Source: Winslowiella toletana (GTDB taxonomy: Bacteria; Pseudomonadota; Gammaproteobacteria; Enterobacterales; Enterobacteriaceae). Taken from it: a DNA stretch of 64,000 nt. This document shows, in pieces, positions 61,091-64,000 of this stretch. Under the pieces are notes generated by a model. It made no database searches. It was not told where the DNA came from and worked only from the letters and a program-made list of their open reading frames with translations. The position numbers and the translations under genes were made by a program. Location of the stretch: positions 4,092,001 to 4,156,000 of the forward strand of contig NZ_JAGGMQ010000001.1 in NCBI RefSeq assembly GCF_017875465.1, read 5' to 3'. Position 1 is the first letter of the stretch. Each line of letters begins with the position of its first letter.

Positions 61091-61213
61091 TACCCGTCAT
61101 ACTTCGACCCGCAGATGCGTTGGCTGCGCCCGTTCACCCCGGTCACATAGTTATCTATGCTCCCGGGGATTCACGGGCTTGCCGCCTTCCTGCGACTCGA
61201 ATTATTTAGGGTA
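61091..61213. repeat. ERIC element between serC and aroA
   Basis: A 123-base element bounded by TACCC and GGGTA. It contains CTCCCGGGGATTCAC, close to the ERIC1R primer site, and TTCACCCCGGTCAC, the complement of a region close to the ERIC2 site. The two halves form the long central inverted repeat of ERIC/IRU elements. It starts 1 base after the serC stop codon. Confidence 0.92.
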
Positions 61214-61295
61214 ATTATTCCGTCATTACTTAATACTGAAACCTCACCAGCCGGTGGGGTTTCATTGCAATTGTTTTATGGAGAATAGGTTTCGC

Positions 61296-62582
61296 ATGCT
61301 GGAATCCCTGACGTTACAACCCATCGCTCGCGTCGACGGCACCGTTAATTTACCGGGCTCAAAAAGCGTCTCTAACCGCGCGCTGTTACTGGCTGCGCTG
61401 GCCAACGGCACCACGCGTTTAACCAATCTGCTGGATAGCGATGACGTTAAACATATGCTTAATGCTCTGAGCGCGTTAGGTGTCAGCTATACGCTTTCTG
61501 CCGATCGTACCCAGTGTGAAGTTGTCGGTCGTGGCGGGCCACTGCATGCGGATAAAGCGCTTGAGCTGTTCCTCGGTAACGCCGGCACCGCGATGCGTCC
61601 GCTGGCCGCCGCTCTCTGTCTGGGCAGTAACGATATCGTGCTGACCGGCGAACCGCGGATGAAAGAGCGTCCGATTGGTCATCTGGTGGATGCCCTGCGT
61701 CAGGGCGGCGCTCAGGTTGACTATCTGGAGCTGCAGGATTACCCGCCAGTGCATATCAAAGGCGGTTTTGTGGGGGGCGAAGTGGCGGTGGATGGTAGCG
61801 TCTCCAGCCAGTTTCTGACCGCGCTGTTGATGACTGCGCCGCTGGCAAGCCAGGATACGCGCATTGTGATCAAAGGGGAGCTGGTATCGAAACCCTATAT
61901 CGATATCACCCTCAATCTGATGAAAACCTTTGGCGTCGTGGTGGAAAACAATGGCTATGCCAGCTTCGATATTCGTGGCAGCCAGCAGTACCAGTCGCCG
62001 GGTGACTACCTGGTCGAAGGCGATGCTTCTTCCGCCTCCTATTTCCTCGCCGCTGCGGCGATCAAAGGCGGCACCGTGCGGGTGACCGGTATTGGCCGCA
62101 ACAGCATGCAGGGCGATATCCGTTTTGCTGATGTGCTGGAGAAGATGGGGGCAACTGTTGAGTGGGGCGATGATTTTATCGCTTGTACGCGTGGCGAACT
62201 GAACGCCATCGATCTCGATATGAACCATATTCCCGACGCTGCGATGACCATTGCCACTACGGCACTGTTCGCGCAGGGCACCACGGTGATGCGTAATATC
62301 TACAACTGGCGCGTTAAAGAGACTGACCGTCTGGCGGCGATGGCGACTGAGCTGCGTAAAGTCGGTGCGGAAGTGGAAGAGGGGCATGACTATATTCGTA
62401 TTACGCCGCCTGCATCCATTAATTATGCCGAGATTGGTACATATAACGATCACCGCATGGCGATGTGTTTCTCGCTGGTGGCGTTGTCCTCTACCGCAGT
62501 GACCATCCTCGATCCAAAATGCACAGCTAAAACCTTCCCTGATTACTTTGAGCAGCTGGCGCGCATCAGCCAGCTGGCCTAA
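61296..62582 (+). CDS. aroA: EPSP synthase AroA
   Basis: A 428-residue enzyme of the shikimate pathway that joins shikimate-3-phosphate and PEP. It is class I (glyphosate-sensitive type): [18 protein letters not shown] and the [15 protein letters not shown] motif with the usual Gly, Thr and Pro. Later active-site segments are [24 protein letters not shown] and [11 protein letters not shown] 61296 ([13 protein letters not shown]) is the family start; in-frame ATGs lie upstream, of which the one at 61278 has no better ribosome site. Confidence 0.96.
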   Translation: MLESLTLQPIARVDGTVNLPGSKSVSNRALLLAALANGTTRLTNLLDSDDVKHMLNALSALGVSYTLSADRTQCEVVGRGGPLHADKALELFLGNAGTAMRPLAAALCLGSNDIVLTGEPRMKERPIGHLVDALRQGGAQVDYLELQDYPPVHIKGGFVGGEVAVDGSVSSQFLTALLMTAPLASQDTRIVIKGELVSKPYIDITLNLMKTFGVVVENNGYASFDIRGSQQYQSPGDYLVEGDASSASYFLAAAAIKGGTVRVTGIGRNSMQGDIRFADVLEKMGATVEWGDDFIACTRGELNAIDLDMNHIPDAAMTIATTALFAQGTTVMRNIYNWRVKETDRLAAMATELRKVGAEVEEGHDYIRITPPASINYAEIGTYNDHRMAMCFSLVALSSTAVTILDPKCTAKTFPDYFEQLARISQLA

Positions 62583-62609
62583 ACTCAACGATAGTCTGAA
62601 AGATAAAAA

Positions 62610-62640
62610 CCTCGTCGTCCTGATCGGCGATGAGGGAATT
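62610..62640 (+). terminator. Weak hairpin after aroA
   Basis: 8-base stem CCTCGTCG / CGATGAGG (one wobble) followed by GAATTTTCTC. It may end serC-aroA transcription in part. Confidence 0.4.
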
Positions 62641-62741
62641 TTCTCTCCGTTTTGCCGCTACCGTTGCACTGACTGTTCTGAATCTGCTGTTTATTTTGCT
62701 CAAGTCTATGCTTTGGGGTAACGATCGCGGTTATTGCAGCG

Positions 62742-62747
62742 TATAAT
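62742..62747 (+). promoter_or_regulatory. cmk promoter -10
   Basis: TATAAT followed by a GC-rich discriminator (GCGCGGCG), the type found at stringently controlled translation genes. No strong -35 is seen. The start would be near 62754, giving a leader of about 55 bases. Confidence 0.55.
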
Positions 62748-62808
62748 GCGCGGCGATATTTGTCTGACGTGCAGACAGCCACGGAAATTCCAGCAACAGG
62801 AGAGAGAG

Positions 62809-63498
62809 ATGACGGCATTAGCCCCGGTTATCACCATTGATGGGCCAAGTGGTGCGGGTAAAGGCACGCTTTGTAAAGCGATGGCTGAAGCACTGCAGTG
62901 GCATCTGCTGGATTCTGGCGCAATTTATCGCGTACTCGCGCTAGCGGCACTGCATCATCAGGTTGATATTGCGTCTGAAGAAGCGCTGGTTCCGATTGCC
63001 GCCCATCTGGATGTGCGCTTCATTTCCACCGATGGTGAACTTGAAGTGATCCTTGAAGGCGAAGATGTTACTTCGGAGATCCGTACGCAGGATGTCAGTA
63101 ACACCGCTTCAAAAGTCGCCGCGTTTCCACGCGTGCGTGAAGCGCTGTTGCGCCGCCAGCGCGCCTTCCGGGAAGCGCCAGGTTTAATCGCTGACGGACG
63201 CGATATGGGCACGGTGGTATTTGTTGATGCGCCGGTGAAAATTTTTCTCGACGCCAGCTCTGAAGAGCGCGCGCACCGCCGTATGCTACAGTTGCAGGAG
63301 AAGGGCTTTAGTGTTAACTTTGAGCGCCTTTTATCTGAGATAAAAGAGCGTGACGATCGCGATCGTAACCGGGCAATTGCGCCTTTAGTCCCGGCTAAAG
63401 ATGCTCTGGTACTGGATTCCACCAGTATGACCATTGAGCAAGTGATTGAAAAAGCGTTACACTATGCCCGCGAAAAACTGGCGTTACCCGATAACTGA
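62809..63498 (+). CDS. cmk: Cytidylate kinase
   Basis: A 229-residue kinase that phosphorylates CMP and dCMP. The P-loop is GPSGAGKGT (about 12-20). The CMP-binding insert includes [20 protein letters not shown] and the [10 protein letters not shown] segment, and the LID region is [13 protein letters not shown] 62809 has GGAGAGAGAG upstream and gives [14 protein letters not shown], the family start. rpsA follows after 126 bases, as in E. coli. Confidence 0.95.
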   Translation: MTALAPVITIDGPSGAGKGTLCKAMAEALQWHLLDSGAIYRVLALAALHHQVDIASEEALVPIAAHLDVRFISTDGELEVILEGEDVTSEIRTQDVSNTASKVAAFPRVREALLRRQRAFREAPGLIADGRDMGTVVFVDAPVKIFLDASSEERAHRRMLQLQEKGFSVNFERLLSEIKERDDRDRNRAIAPLVPAKDALVLDSTSMTIEQVIEKALHYAREKLALPDN

Positions 63499-63542
63499 TT
63501 CGGTTAATCGCGCAGAACAAGATCCCTTAACCCTGTGATATG

Positions 63543-63585
63543 GACGTCATGGGGCATGTGAAACAACCCCATCCGGCAGGACGTC
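63543..63585 (+). promoter_or_regulatory. rpsA leader structure
   Basis: GACGTCATGGGG pairs with CCCCAT and, after a bulge, GACGTC (63543-63554 with 63567-63572 and 63580-63585). It lies in the leader just before rpsA, which has no good Shine-Dalgarno. This fits the structured leaders through which S1 controls its own translation in enterobacteria. Confidence 0.55.
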
Positions 63586-63603
63586 AGATGGACGTTAAAT
63601 TGA

Positions 63604-64000
<397 letters not shown>

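Noticed and set aside
61476..62588. 370-codon ORF antisense to aroA
   Set aside because: It lies wholly opposite a well-conserved aroA; long antisense ORFs are common in GC-rich genes, and the peptide has no recognisable domain.

Overview
The window is a chromosomal core segment of a moderately GC-rich member of the Enterobacterales. Gene order from gsiC to rpsA follows, with deletions and insertions, the block that in Escherichia coli K-12 runs from gsiABCD through dacC, ybjL, nfsA-rimK, potFGHI, artPIQMJ, poxB, clpSA, cydDC, trxB, lrp, ftsK, serS and pfl to cmk-rpsA. The comparison is from memory of the K-12 map. Missing at their K-12 positions are rimO, bssR, gstB, hcp-hcr, macAB, ycaL and the serW tRNA gene. 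Together with an extra sdaC gene and several extra small genes, this points to a relative outside Escherichia, most simply an Erwiniaceae member such as Pantoea or Erwinia (inference).

Layout. 1-1.4 kb: end of a glutathione importer (gsiC, gsiD). 1.4-7 kb: the most accessory-looking part, with a DUF4385 protein, an orphan TIM-barrel protein, an AT-rich gene with SLOG/LOG-like motifs, a DUF3313 lipoprotein, a soluble aldose dehydrogenase (yliI) and a HAD phosphatase. 7-17 kb: dacC, a serine transporter, ybjG, the small RNA RybB with a sigma-E promoter, ybjL, ybjM, grxA and ybjC-nfsA-rimK-ybjN. 17-27 kb: the putrescine importer potFGHI, ybjO, rlmC, and the arginine importer artJ/artPIQM with an ArgR operator. 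27-35 kb: ybjP, ybjQ-amiD, ltaE, poxB, lysO, ybjD. 35-43 kb: cspD, clpS-clpA, infA, aat, cydDC. 43-52 kb: trxB, lrp, ftsK, lolA, rarA, serS. 52-64 kb: ycaD, pflA, pflB, focA, ycaO, serC-aroA, cmk and the start of rpsA.

The genes fall into a few functional groups. Polyamine, arginine, glutathione and serine transport are represented by pot, art, gsi and sdaC. Redox control and anaerobic life are covered by grxA, trxB, nfsA, cydDC, poxB and focA-pflBA. Envelope upkeep is covered by dacC, ybjG, amiD, lolA and RybB. Protein quality and translation are covered by clpSA, aat, infA, serS, rpsA, rimK and rlmC. DNA segregation and repair are covered by ftsK, rarA and ybjD.

Non-coding structure is rich. 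There are three REPIN-type elements (paired inverted REPs with GTAG heads) whose stems covary, one ERIC element inside the serC-aroA unit, the RybB small RNA, and candidate ArgR, LexA, FNR and CRP sites. A 557-base gene-poor stretch next to sdaC carries an orphan terminator, a perfect FNR box and a repeated palindrome. I see no prophage, insertion sequence, CRISPR array or tRNA gene, and no clearly new multi-gene system. The best leads are the AT-rich SLOG-like gene, the aldose dehydrogenase with a substituted catalytic His, and the non-coding region at 9.8-10.3 kb.
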